64,000 bases of DNA from Isoetes taiwanensis (lineage: Eukaryota > Streptophyta > Lycopodiopsida > Isoetales > Isoetaceae), in contig JAJEKV010000026.1 of the NCBI GenBank assembly GCA_021234155.1, positions 2,852,001 to 2,916,000 of the forward strand, given 5' to 3'. A program made the translations under genes and the position numbers. Numbering within the stretch: the first letter of the stretch is position 1; the number at the start of each line of letters is the position of its first letter. Shown piece by piece: positions 33,753 to 43,914 of the stretch. The notes under the pieces are model-generated. The model was not told the DNA's origin. It did not search any database and saw only the letters and a program-made list of their open reading frames with translations.

Positions 33753-36150
33753 GCCATTTCACAAGCTGTGCTATGTGTATTCCACTCTTACCCTGGACTT
33801 GTAGATAGTTAAGAGATTATGCAGAATATGTACAAATGTAATTGAGGCCAAAGTTATGTTAATTGCAATTGATTTGGTTAGTCTTTCCCTTGCTATCAAG
33901 ACGTCTTATATGTTCTTTATTTCTATATAATGTGTTTATTTGAAGCAAGTGCCTCTTTTTTCATCAAGACATGGTATTTAACAAAAAAAACCTGAAGCAA
34001 GCAGGCTTATTGGAACAAAAGCTTTGCATGGTGCCAACATAGCATAGAAATAATAGGATATAATGGGTTCACGTCCTATGAAATATGCTATTGCACTTGA
34101 GTTCATATAATTAAAGTTCAATGAAACACACAATTTGGTGTTCTACACAATTCTGTATATGGCTTCAATCAAACTCTAAACTTGATGTGCATATACGTAT
34201 TTGTTCATCAATGGACTCTTCCACAAATGCTGTAGGAAATTGGATTATTTTGAGCTTTCTATTCACATTATTCCAACGAGATTCACATGTCACAATATGC
34301 TCTATAGTATGTTTTATTTATCCCTTCAATGGAGACACATTTGCTTACAATGTATGACTTCACAGTGTGTTATGGCTCATCTTCTTTCAATTGTTCTATA
34401 TTACAGTGAGACTTGAATCACATTTAATATCATTATTAATCATAGTAATGTGCCCATGTAAAAGTCGGCTAAGGGTCATGTATAATATCATTACAGATGT
34501 TTCTAGTTTGTTTGTCAATCCCTATACAATTCCCAAGCCCTTGAAGGGGCCAAAAAAAAAGTTTAGTTAATATAAACCATTACATCCAGTACCTTAAAAT
34601 TTAATTCCCCCCTGAAACCCCCTATGGTTTGGGTGCATATTTATAGTATCTTGCAACCCTCGTTATACAGTATACCCAAACTTGTACGAGCATACCCCAC
34701 AAACAAGGATTGTTATCTACGGTCTAAATCGGGAAATAAATTGATAATATACCCATCCAACAGCTCTGGATGCCCACACTCACACCCACGTCCTGCAACA
34801 ACATTTCATAGCATGTAATGTGAGGAACTCTACATACTCATCATTACTACAATACATATATAACATGTAGACAATTCACTATATGATGCCTTGTATGAGT
34901 ATTATGTGTAGTATATTTTTTGTCTTTATGTTGGTCAAGCTCGACCTTGTAATTTAAGTACAATCAAAGGTTTCTATTATTAGTCTGATGTTAGTCATCT
35001 TTGACCCCATGACATTGGGATGGTAAGGTCCTAAACCTACCACTAGATCAAGGAAGACATTTATCATTTCACTCGAGGCAATGCTTCTACTTGAACCCTA
35101 AAAGAAACAAATCATATCATTCTATTCTATTCTATTCTATTCTATTCTATTCTATTCTATTCTATTCTATTCTATTCTATTCTACTTGAACCCTAAAAGA
35201 AACAAATCAATTCATGATGAAAACGTTGAACTTAATCACATATACAATGTACGATAGTAGAACGTATAATATTTTTACAAATGATCTCTGCCTTCCCTTC
35301 TTTATGCTTCCTATTATAGTTTCAATTCCTTGGATATTTTAAAAATGCAACTGGGTGGTTATAATTTTGCAGAACTATAAAACCTATAAAAACTTTAAGA
35401 AGCAGCAAGAAAAAAATAAGATTCACTTCGAATCTAAACATGATGATTTGAGAAGGACGTAAAAAATAGAATATAGAAAATGTTCAAAGAAGAGATATGA
35501 ATTAAATTAAATATGAATTAAATCATGCCCACTTAGGACCTTGAAGGTCATGGAGCAAAATATACAACGTTGTTCATAGTTTTAGAACTAAAGAGCGATG
35601 TTCTTCCACATTTTTGAGATAAAGACCAAGTACCATGGGATCTCTTTCTAACAAAGAAGAAAAATTAACCTCAGTGATGCCAAACTTAGTTCGAATCTCC
35701 ACATAAGTCGGGCAAACCAGGAATGCATGGTTTTGTAAACTAGGTTATGTGTCCAAAGGTAATAAGTTGTTTTGTACATACAATGTCATTTTAGACTTAT
35801 TCTTTATAAGACGACACACAACCTTTCCATCCTTGATGGGTTCAAGTTGCAAGTCACTATATAATACATGATGAGCTAGCAAGTTGAGCTATCCAAATGT
35901 GCCAATGGTAGCCTCCCATTGGCCCGAACCCAAGGATGCCCACCCCACTTCAGCCCACGCAATTATACAAATTTGGATTCTTCTCTCCATGGGTGTAATC
36001 ACAAATGTGGTCTCGAGCGCTCCCACACTTTGGGGTCACACATGATGCAAGAATGGCATCCCTCTTTCCATCAAACATGCTCCTTGTACTATAATGAAAG
36101 AAGGGAACATAAGAATAGAAGGGCTATTTCCATGAACAAATTTCTATAAA
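33753..36150. other. Intergenic, no gene recognised
   Basis: AT-rich sequence with only short ORFs. It holds a TTCTA microsatellite at 35,120-35,184. The part from about 35,560 to 36,150 looks like decayed coding sequence, but I could not match it to a family. It contains the 3' flank of MES copy B. Confidence 0.45.
35120..35184. repeat. TTCTA pentanucleotide microsatellite, 13 copies
   Basis: An uninterrupted pentamer run. It is flanked on both sides by the same sequence ACTTGAACCCTAAAAGAAAC (about 35,090 and 35,185), so the run sits between two direct repeats of about 25 bp. Confidence 0.95.
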
Positions 36151-37275
36151 TTAGTGGTATTGATTAGCAATGTCAATTAACATCTCTTGCAACTTTTGGG
36201 GTGAAGAGAAGAAAGGGCTATGGTCTGAGGACAAGCTAAGAACATGTTGAGACTTGCATAGATTAGTGAGGTTATCTTGCGCAGAGGGTGGGAAAGCTTG
36301 ATCATTCTCGGTCTTTATAAAAACTGAAGGCACCGATCCATATCCCTCTTTTGTGGTGTCAAAGTTCAAGTTAAGTGCACCAATGGGAGTAGGCCTAGAG
36401 AGTATAGAAGCTAGAACCACATCCTGTACAAAAGCGATGGTGTTAGGATATAAGTAGAAGAGCAACATTTTTAACATGAGCTTAGAGTATAAATTGACCA
36501 AAGAAAAAGAGCATTGTTAAAAATCCATTGAACTTAAATAGGCATTTCAGAGAATTGAATTGAATTGAAGAATTGAATTAAACACAGGGCAAGACAGAAA
36601 AGGAAAAAAGAAAAATGGTAGACCTGTGTTGGAGACATGTTGTAGTACAAATCTTTGGCATACTTTTTATCCACAATGATGCTTGTTGGTGTGTTGTTGG
36701 GCCCCTTTCCATGTATCTCAATGTTTGGTAGATTTGAAGTACTGTTTGCCTACAGGAATAAATTGTTAGGTTCAGCTTGGTTTGAAGCAAACATTAATCT
36801 GAAAGAATATATATACCAGGTTTAGCATTTCCTTATAATCCTTCAAAGGAGCTGGAAGCATGGGAGCTGCAATGTAGACTGCCACAGCAATTTTTTGAGG
36901 GAAATTTTGAGAAGCATGCATAAGACTAAGGCCCCCAAGACTGTGCCCAACTAAAACAACCTGCATAATTCAAAAAAAGTATGAGTTTTGATATAAATTG
37001 AGCCTAAATTTGAATGTAGAAGCAGGGAAATTAAGGACCTTTTCAGATAGAAACAAAGACTGCTCAAAGAAAGTAGTCAGAGGCTGTGTATAGTCTAAAA
37101 AGGAGGAAATCTGATATGAATCTGCAAGATGGTTTCCAGAGGCTGCCATATCCAAAGCTGAAACTTTATGCCCTGAATTTTGCAGTAAATCAATGAGCTT
37201 ATACCAACACCAAGCTCCGTGAGAGCCGCCATGGATTAAAACAAAATGAAAGCACCGTTTAGAAGTAGAACCCAT
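36151..37275 (-). CDS. MES-type methylesterase / alpha-beta hydrolase (copy B)
   Basis: Four exons (37275-37039, 36960-36817, 36749-36624, 36423-36151) join in phase 0 and give 259 residues. HFVLIHGGSHGAWCWYKLID, VGHSLGG with the nucleophile serine, TENDQAF with the acid and SSDHSPFF with the histidine give a complete triad. Exon phases equal those of copy A (9.5-10.5 kb), and the proteins are alike from end to end. The start used is the ATG of MGSTSK, which lines up with the start of copy A; two upstream in-frame ATGs would add 10 or 17 residues. Expected activity is hydrolysis of small methyl esters (salicylate, jasmonate or similar), substrate unknown. A ruined third copy lies just upstream on the same strand, so this is a dispersed or tandem family. 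Confidence 0.93.
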
Positions 37276-37464
37276 TAATTTGCTGCTATCCAACATTGGA
37301 ATAAATCCCTTCTTATACACTTCCAAATGTCAACTATTTTTCTAGTGACATTATTCGGTAGGTTTGCACAATCCAGATCATATCTTGGGTTGACATTGTT
37401 CATGTTTGGCTGTATTGCAAACCTTCCGACAAGGAAAGCTCCCTTTATTATTCCCTCTGTCATC

Positions 37465-38270
37465 ATCTCTAAAGCTTACCTAATTAATGCATCAACTACA
37501 AAACGAATCACATGCTGGCATGCCAAACAAAAAAGAATATATACTTTCTTTGAAACAGTAGACACAAGAGGAATTACAATGAAATTGTGTCTCCATCATT
37601 TTGTAGCACTTTATTGACATATCCAACAAGTTGGTGTATTTTTTTACCATTTTTTCTTCTCTTCAAAGTGTGTCCATATTGTTTTCGACCAACACATTAC
37701 ACGATGTACATACAATACACATAGGTAGATAGATAAATAACAATTTACATACAATATACATATAGATAGATAGATATAATATTAACATCCATCTTTCTTT
37801 TATGGTATGTATTGTTATAATATGTATTCTGATAATGATAAACTACATAATCGTGACGTCTGAATTATTTAGTGGTATTGATTGCAAAAATTGCTTGAAG
37901 CTTTGGGGGCAAACAAAAGAAAGGGTTAAGAAGGTGGGAAACAAAAGAAGGGGTTGAGAAGGTTGAAAACATAATTAATGCATCAACTACAAACGAATCA
38001 CAGTTCGGCATCTTAAATGAAAAAAATATGTTGAAAAAGTAGACACAAAAGGAAATTACATTGAAAGTTTGCCTCCATCATTTTGCAAATATCAAATAAA
38101 AAAGAATTAATACTTCTTTTTGAAACAATAGACTCGAGAGAAATTACATTTAGATTGTGTCTCAGACTCCATCCTTCTATAGCACTTTATTGAAATATCC
38201 AACACATTTGTGTGTTTCCTGTATTGTTTCCAACCAACATTATTTCTGTATTGCATGATGTACATACATT
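37465..38270. repeat. Degenerate repeats upstream of MES copy B
   Basis: Sequence around TTAATGCATCAACTACAAA with GAATCACA, and the following GTAGACACAAGAGG...TGTCTCCATCATTTTG, recurs at about 37,480-37,620, 37,977-38,080 and, in part, 38,095-38,210. TAGCACTTTATTGA-ATATCC also occurs twice. The copies interleave with pieces of the MES pseudogene, consistent with local duplication of a segment including the gene's flank. Confidence 0.7.
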
Positions 38271-38850
38271 ATTTATTCCACTTTATTAATGACAAACTAT
38301 ATGATCGTGGCATTTGAATTATTTAATGATATAAAAATGCAAAGATTTCTTGATGCTTTCGAACAAACAAAAGAAGGGGTTGAGAAGGTGGAAATTTGTG
38401 TAGGCTCGTTCCTATTGAAAGATGTTGTCTTGAAGAGCAATTAAGAAAGCTTTATTAATCCATAGCCCTCCTTTTTAGTACTAAAATTAAGGTTGTGTGT
38501 AAGTCTAGAGCATATTTTGTTTTTCAAAAAAAAAGAGGTTTATAGAGAATATTGAAGTTACCATGAGCACAACAAAAAAAAAATATTACTGGCTAGGTTG
38601 AAAGGAACAAAATGAAAAAAAATAAAAAACACTTAAAGTATGACATGGTGTGGTTTTGATTTGTACTGAAGGCATGTTGTAATACAATGTCTTTTGCATC
38701 CTTTTCTTAATCCAATATAGTGTTTGTCGGTGTTTTGTTGAACCCTTCATATCTCAATCTTCTCCATGGTTGACAAACTTGTTTGCTTACGTAAGAAATT
38801 GCACAATTTTAGCTTGGTTTGAGGTCCTTGATGAAGAGAACATTTTTTAC
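37865..38850 (-). pseudogene. Decayed third MES methylesterase copy
   Basis: On the minus strand, about 38,790-38,645 matches exon 3 of copy B base by base with small gaps, ending in a piece that translates like KDAKDIV. It contains stops. About 38,500-38,450 resembles the exon 4 start (the GALNLNFD region), and about 37,960-37,870 and 38,400-38,330 resemble the end of exon 4. An intron-2-like TTTTAGCTTGGTTTGAGG also recurs near 38,808. Exons 1 and 2 were not found. It is a dead remnant of a duplication of copy B or of its ancestor. Confidence 0.7.
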
Positions 38851-40380
38851 ATCCACTCAAAACTAACTGGTCTATGACATGCACATATAACATTAATATT
38901 TTAGAAGAAGAAGAAGAAAAGAAAAAAGTGCATTTTACCTCCACTTAAGATCAACTAGTTTATAATTATATCCACTCCAACTAGTCTATAAGATGCACAC
39001 ATGACACCAACATATTGTTTTGTTTTGTTTTTTTTTTTTTTTTGGAAGGACGACGGATATATTCATTATTAAATCATGAAAATAAATACATAAGTCTAAG
39101 ATACATATTAAAAATCCGGAGGAAAAAATAGACCTGGAAGCCTCCGATCATCTATGTGCAAAATGAACCTCATATTCACCAATATGAGCTATTGCAGATC
39201 GATCCACATCATAGGATCGAGATTCTCGTAAGAGGGCGAGCGATGTATATTCGGTCTTTTAGTGTTTCTTCTTATTCGGCGTTCTTCTCACAGCAGTATA
39301 GTAGCATTGGGCAAAGTCTCCCTTCTTTTCCCGTTACTATGTATCATATTGGGTTTATCTTCCTGAGCCTTTTGTTTCTACTGAATCCAGTCCAGGCCCA
39401 TTCTTTCCCAATGAGCTTTTCTTCATCAAAGACTCGTGATATGGTTGGACCTTCCCAGCTATCTTATGGGTGTGGCTTTTCTCCATCGCCCTTTGGGAGG
39501 CCCGTTCTTTCCCAGCGAGTTTTTCTTCATCAAAGACAGCTATCTTATGGGTGTCGCTTTTCTCCATCGTCCTTTGTAAGGTACATGCTAACTCTTTTCT
39601 AATAATTGGGATGGTTGCATGTAAGAAGGACGAGTAGAAAAATTTCTTGTCTGGAAAGGTGACTCACCTTCTACAAGGTGCTTCAATTTGTCTTGTGCAT
39701 CCCCCCCCCTCTTTTCTTTGCATTATTACTTGTGTATGTCCTTTTTTTTTGTATTATTGTAGAGGCATCTAGGTAGTACTTCAATTGGGCCATGAATAGA
39801 TTTTCTAAGTGATAGGGATTTTGCGATTAGATGGTCTACATCCCTTTTTTATAATGGTATCGTCTACATCCTTTTTTATAATGGTATGGGCATGGAATAT
39901 GTCTTATGAGAACTTAGTTTCTCTTCATCCATTTTTTTCTCTCAGACATGGAGTTAATGTGTTTGGCTCATGCTGCTTGATGTGCTTAGCTCTAACATTG
40001 CATCTACCAAGCAATTTATTTTGACATATTTGGTTATACATCATCAATTGGATTTAGAATTAGAAAATTAAAATTTGTATTCGTTCTTTAACTAACAACT
40101 CATGCAAGCTCACAAGATCTCCAGGATAGATCTGGCCGAGATTTCCATTCTCTGCTGCACCTGTGAATTAATCCATCAGTCTTCTTCCAATCAAATCCTG
40201 TGGTCACCTACGAATTCCGTCACTCCTGCAAAAGATTGATTGATTAAGCTTTAGTAAGCTATTCGTTCCTGCAAAAGATCGATTGATTAAGGCTAGTAAG
40301 CTATTCTAGTTTATTCTGAGAGTCAAGCTGCAACTTCCCGTTAACACATGCATTCAACATCCATAGCCCGTGTTGTGCAT
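38851..40380. other. Intergenic; possible retroposon tail at 39,028
   Basis: A T run at 39,028-39,043 is followed by GGATATATTCATTATTAAATC, similar in style to the LINE 3' end at 60.76 kb. It may be the tail of a 5'-truncated minus-strand LINE. A 148-codon ORF at 39,156-39,602 contains a duplicated piece (QLSYGCGFSPS / QLSYGCRFSPS) that mirrors a DNA duplication; I see no reason to call it a gene. Confidence 0.4.
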
Positions 40381-40386
40381 TGTATT

Positions 40387-40591
40387 TGTGAGAATATAGG
40401 TTATATGATCATATAGATCAAGATAGATGACATGGCAAGTGCCATGTGTACAGCTGATGTGGCAGTCCCAGTCATGTAGAGAGTCATGACTTTAGATGAA
40501 TAGACGTGTCCCATCCAATATATTTGTATATGCTACGTTGGGGGCTATTCCCAATCCAATCCATTCTATTCCAGCATTCTATATTTTATCA
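40387..40591 (+). repeat. 5' LTR (205 bp)
   Basis: Starts TGTGAG and ends ATCA, with GTATT before it. By eye it is identical to the 3' LTR. No TATA box was called with confidence. Confidence 0.95.
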
Positions 40592-40604
40592 TGGTATCAG
40601 AGCC
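40592..40604 (+). promoter_or_regulatory. Primer-binding site (initiator tRNA-Met type)
   Basis: TGGTATCAGAGCC directly follows the 5' LTR. This is the standard complement to the 3' end of plant initiator methionine tRNA used by many plant copia and gypsy elements. Confidence 0.93.
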
Positions 40605-40637
40605 TGCCTGTTATTAATTCGATCCTGGGAATCAGAA

Positions 40638-42935
40638 ATGAGAGAGGAAGTTGGAGAGCCTCCTCCGTCAACAAAGAAGAAAATTTTTATAGGATTCAAG
40701 AAGCGCTTGAAGGTATTGAAATCTAAAACTAAAATCTGCATAACAGAATGTTTTTCTATTTCTTCCTATTGTATTGCGGAAGAGGAGAGGGATGATGCCA
40801 GGAAGACTTACGTGAAAGAAGAGGCCGTGATGAAAGCCCCATTAGATTCCGTTGCAGTTGAAGAGAATAATCGAGAATGTAGAACATTTTTTGGAAGTGC
40901 CGTTGATGGAATACAGAAGGCTGTTGACGACCAAGCACAAAGCCAAGAAAGGGAGATATTTCTGATTCAACAAGCCAAACTTGGCTTTGCTCATGAAGCC
41001 CACAAGGAAGGGGCTGATCTATGGACTACTGCATCAATTGTAGCCGCACAAGTATGGGTCCGTTCTGGCACTGCGGTATCTAATGGCACTGCGGTATCTA
41101 ATGTGCCTATACGCACAAGGAAGAGTGGGGAGGCAGCAAAAGCAAAAGACCCACTGAGGCCCGGTGCAGAAACTCTGGTGCAGATGGAGACTACCACAGG
41201 TGATGCTGCCTTGAATGATGCTGCTAAAGCAAAGGATACTGCATTGGATTCTGCTACTAAGGCAAAGGTTTCTGCTGCCGATGTTTCTGTACGCAGCATC
41301 AGCATGGAGGATGACGCTTATATTGCTGGGCTTGGAACCGGAAAGAGCAAGGAATCTGCACAAAGAAGTGCCACCGTATTGAGTTCCCTGAGGGCTAAGG
41401 ACTTGGAGTTAAGACATGTTCCTGATAACGAGCCGAAGGCATCTGAACCTATTAACAAAAACCCTGCATATTTGCTAAAGGGCCTTCCTTCAATAGGTCA
41501 GAATGAGGAGCATAAATCTGATAGCAGAGATGGCAGAACGTTTGGCCATCGAGTGGATGATCCAAGCACTAAGCATCATGAACTGGAAGAGCAGAATGAA
41601 CATGATTCCTGTGCAACATGCAGAAATATAAATGAAAGAGCTAAGGGAATTACAGAGGATGCTGCTCACAGCGCTAGGGAAACCAGAGAAGATGCCCAAA
41701 TCAGAAATTTTATTCCAGAAAGAAGCACAATCAAGCAAGAAATTGGTGTGGCTACAGCGGTCTTGCAAGCCTTGACAGGAAACCTAAATGCCCCTGCACA
41801 TGCCATTGCGCAACACCTGGAGATAGATAAAAATCAGAGATTGAAGCCTGCCTATCCCAGAAACCATGCAATAGATGAGAAGGCGTTTCGGATTTGTCTG
41901 AAACCTGTGGAAGCCCAGAAACAGCAACCGATGACAAAACAGGATGCAAAGCATATGGAACTAAGCCCACTAGCAACACAAAGGCAAAAGGCGGATATTG
42001 GAGATGTACTGGATCTATTTGGAGATGATCCTGAGATAATGCATGCCTTAATTGAAGATAACGGTCCAGTAGCAGTATTAGATGAGATTTTCTTTAAAGC
42101 TAATCCATCTGATGGAAATCTGGAGATGGGGAGCACGGAAGCCAACCGACGCCAATGCCCAGACAGTCGCACCCTGTGCCCACGCATAATCCACCTGAAT
42201 CAAAGGCCCCCTTTGCTGGCCGAAATCACTAATGGCAGCCAAAGTCTGCCAATTGAAAATCCTCATGGGCCAACTGACCGGATCCTGCAGACAAATTTGT
42301 ATTATTGGGATGACCCATTTGCTTTGAAAAATATTGCACAAGAGAGGGCTGATACAGATAAAGAGAAAACTGAAGAATATTTTCAGATTACACCCAATCA
42401 GAACCATTCTACCAATGCATTCGGTGAGGAACAGCAAGTTGCAGATAGGATGAAGGTTTCGGATAAGATCCCAACCAGAGAAGCACATGGAAATTTGGCC
42501 CTAGATATTATTAACAATTCCAGAAAAGCACAAACCCAAATAGGGTCGATGCCAAGAGAGAAATTTATGCCTTTTCTGCCGGTTCTTATTAATAGAAAAG
42601 ACGGAGAAAAAGCCGTTCTTGGAGCTGTTGCAAAACCCTACTTGCAGCAGATGCAGAAGGCCAATATTACACAAGCTTCGCCAATGCCGAAAAAGGACGT
42701 GAAGATTTCTAAGAGAGAAAATATTCTAGTGAGAGTCACCGATCCACGAAAAGCAGTTGGAGAAGAAAAGCAACCCGCATATACGCAAAAGGTTTGTAGT
42801 AGCAATAAAAATAACACAAGGGATAATACAGCATATAAATTTCCACTCGAATACTATGAGGAGAAAATTTTAGAGTTACCCTTAGGAAATTCTATTCATG
42901 ACGAAGGCCCATGTTTGTTGGGAAAAATACTCTAA
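40638..42935 (+). CDS. 765-residue unidentified protein of the LTR retroelement
   Basis: A single uninterrupted ORF fills the interior of the element. The ATG at 40,638 (MREEVGEPPP) is preferred because the frame's upstream extension lies in the LTR and primer site. I do not recognise the protein. It is hydrophilic, rich in Ala, Glu, Lys and Asn, with a basic N-terminus (STKKKIFIGFKKRLK), Ala/Lys-rich heptad-like stretches (DAAKAKDTALDSATKAK) and a small duplicated motif (GTAVSN twice, from an 18-bp DNA duplication). No CCHC knuckle, protease DSG/DTG or YxDD motif is visible. It could be a diverged gag-like protein or a captured host gene. An ORF this long in a young element suggests recent selection for the protein. 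Confidence 0.85.
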   Translation: MREEVGEPPPSTKKKIFIGFKKRLKVLKSKTKICITECFSISSYCIAEEERDDARKTYVKEEAVMKAPLDSVAVEENNRECRTFFGSAVDGIQKAVDDQAQSQEREIFLIQQAKLGFAHEAHKEGADLWTTASIVAAQVWVRSGTAVSNGTAVSNVPIRTRKSGEAAKAKDPLRPGAETLVQMETTTGDAALNDAAKAKDTALDSATKAKVSAADVSVRSISMEDDAYIAGLGTGKSKESAQRSATVLSSLRAKDLELRHVPDNEPKASEPINKNPAYLLKGLPSIGQNEEHKSDSRDGRTFGHRVDDPSTKHHELEEQNEHDSCATCRNINERAKGITEDAAHSARETREDAQIRNFIPERSTIKQEIGVATAVLQALTGNLNAPAHAIAQHLEIDKNQRLKPAYPRNHAIDEKAFRICLKPVEAQKQQPMTKQDAKHMELSPLATQRQKADIGDVLDLFGDDPEIMHALIEDNGPVAVLDEIFFKANPSDGNLEMGSTEANRRQCPDSRTLCPRIIHLNQRPPLLAEITNGSQSLPIENPHGPTDRILQTNLYYWDDPFALKNIAQERADTDKEKTEEYFQITPNQNHSTNAFGEEQQVADRMKVSDKIPTREAHGNLALDIINNSRKAQTQIGSMPREKFMPFLPVLINRKDGEKAVLGAVAKPYLQQMQKANITQASPMPKKDVKISKRENILVRVTDPRKAVGEEKQPAYTQKVCSSNKNNTRDNTAYKFPLEYYEEKILELPLGNSIHDEGPCLLGKIL

Positions 42936-43157
42936 ACAAAATATGTGAAGTATTCTAGAGTCATTTAGACGTCCTATAATTGAGGTCCCGTGTAATGGTT
43001 AAGCATAATGGATGCTTGATCAAGGGGGAGAAATATGCCTAATATATGTGATCAAGGCATCCTCATAATAGTATAGTCTAGAGGAAAAATTTTCAGTTCT
43101 TTTTATTAAGGGGGAGAAAGTTCATAAACTAGAAGTTCTAATCATTCTTGATCTATT

Positions 43158-43170
43158 GATCAAGGGGGAG
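43158..43170 (+). promoter_or_regulatory. Polypurine tract of the LTR element
   Basis: GATCAAGGGGGAG abuts the 3' LTR and would prime plus-strand synthesis. Two further tracts of the type AAGGGGGAGAAA lie upstream (about 43,022 and 43,109), so there are three in 150 bp. Confidence 0.9.
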
Positions 43171-43375
43171 TGTGAGAATATAGGTTATATGATCATATAG
43201 ATCAAGATAGATGACATGGCAAGTGCCATGTGTACAGCTGATGTGGCAGTCCCAGTCATGTAGAGAGTCATGACTTTAGATGAATAGACGTGTCCCATCC
43301 AATATATTTGTATATGCTACGTTGGGGGCTATTCCCAATCCAATCCATTCTATTCCAGCATTCTATATTTTATCA
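43171..43375 (+). repeat. 3' LTR (205 bp)
   Basis: By eye identical to the 5' LTR and followed by GTATT, the second copy of the target duplication. Confidence 0.95.
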
Positions 43376-43380
43376 GTATT

Positions 43381-43914
43381 GAACAGGAGAAAACCATTCC
43401 TTTGAAGGCATACCTGGCATTCGGCTGGAAGCACATCCGGTGACCTCCTTCCTTTTTCCTTCTGCTATGAGGATTTTATGTAGGACGAGATCCGGCGGGA
43501 GGTTGGGTGCAAGTCGACGTGAATGCAACATGCCAGGGCTACCTCTTTTAAGGCAAAAAAAAAAAAATTTCTTTCGTTTTATTTTTTCTTTTTGGTTGGG
43601 GTTATGGTTTTATACCACATTTTTGGGTTGCCCCTAGGGGGGCAAACCCTCGTTTAGGTGGGTTTATGGGCATATCCAGGTATATGCCGGTATATACTTG
43701 AGATATGCTGGTGACTGCTAAAAACTGGCTGCTGCAAGTAAACTGGCGGTCAGCCCTTAGATGGCTATGCCCAACAGGGGCATTTTCTTCTGAAAGCAGT
43801 AGAAGCTTTAGATGTAAGCTTTCGCCACCAATCATCACGGATCATCTCTTTTTGAAATATGTCTGGCAGAGTACTTCGGCCCAGAAATTCTGTTATCTAA
43901 AACGTATACTGGAA
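43381..43914. other. Upstream region of the transferrin gene
   Basis: No separate gene recognised. It should contain the promoter and 5' untranslated region of the transferrin gene. An in-frame extension of exon 1 upstream of 43,915 exists but looks non-coding. Confidence 0.45.

Larger units (their letters stand above)
40387..43375 (+). mobile_element. Young non-autonomous LTR retrotransposon with an unfamiliar ORF
   Basis: Two direct repeats of 205 bp bound the element, begin TGTGAGAATATAGG and end TTTTATCA. I compared them base by base and saw no difference. The 5-bp sequence GTATT flanks the element on both sides (40,382-40,386 and 43,376-43,380). A primer-binding site follows the first LTR and a polypurine tract precedes the second. 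The interior holds one long intact ORF and no protease, integrase, reverse transcriptase or RNase H motif, so movement must depend on enzymes from another element. Identical LTRs imply a recent insertion. It lies about 540 bp upstream of the transferrin gene's first ATG. Confidence 0.95.

Noticed and set aside
39156-39602. 148-residue ORF with a hydrophobic segment and a repeated motif
   Set aside because: The repeat mirrors a DNA duplication, no family motif is present and it lies in transposon debris.
43705-43914. Upstream extension of transferrin exon 1
   Set aside because: The extra 70 residues do not look like a signal peptide, and the ATG at 43,915 gives a good one.
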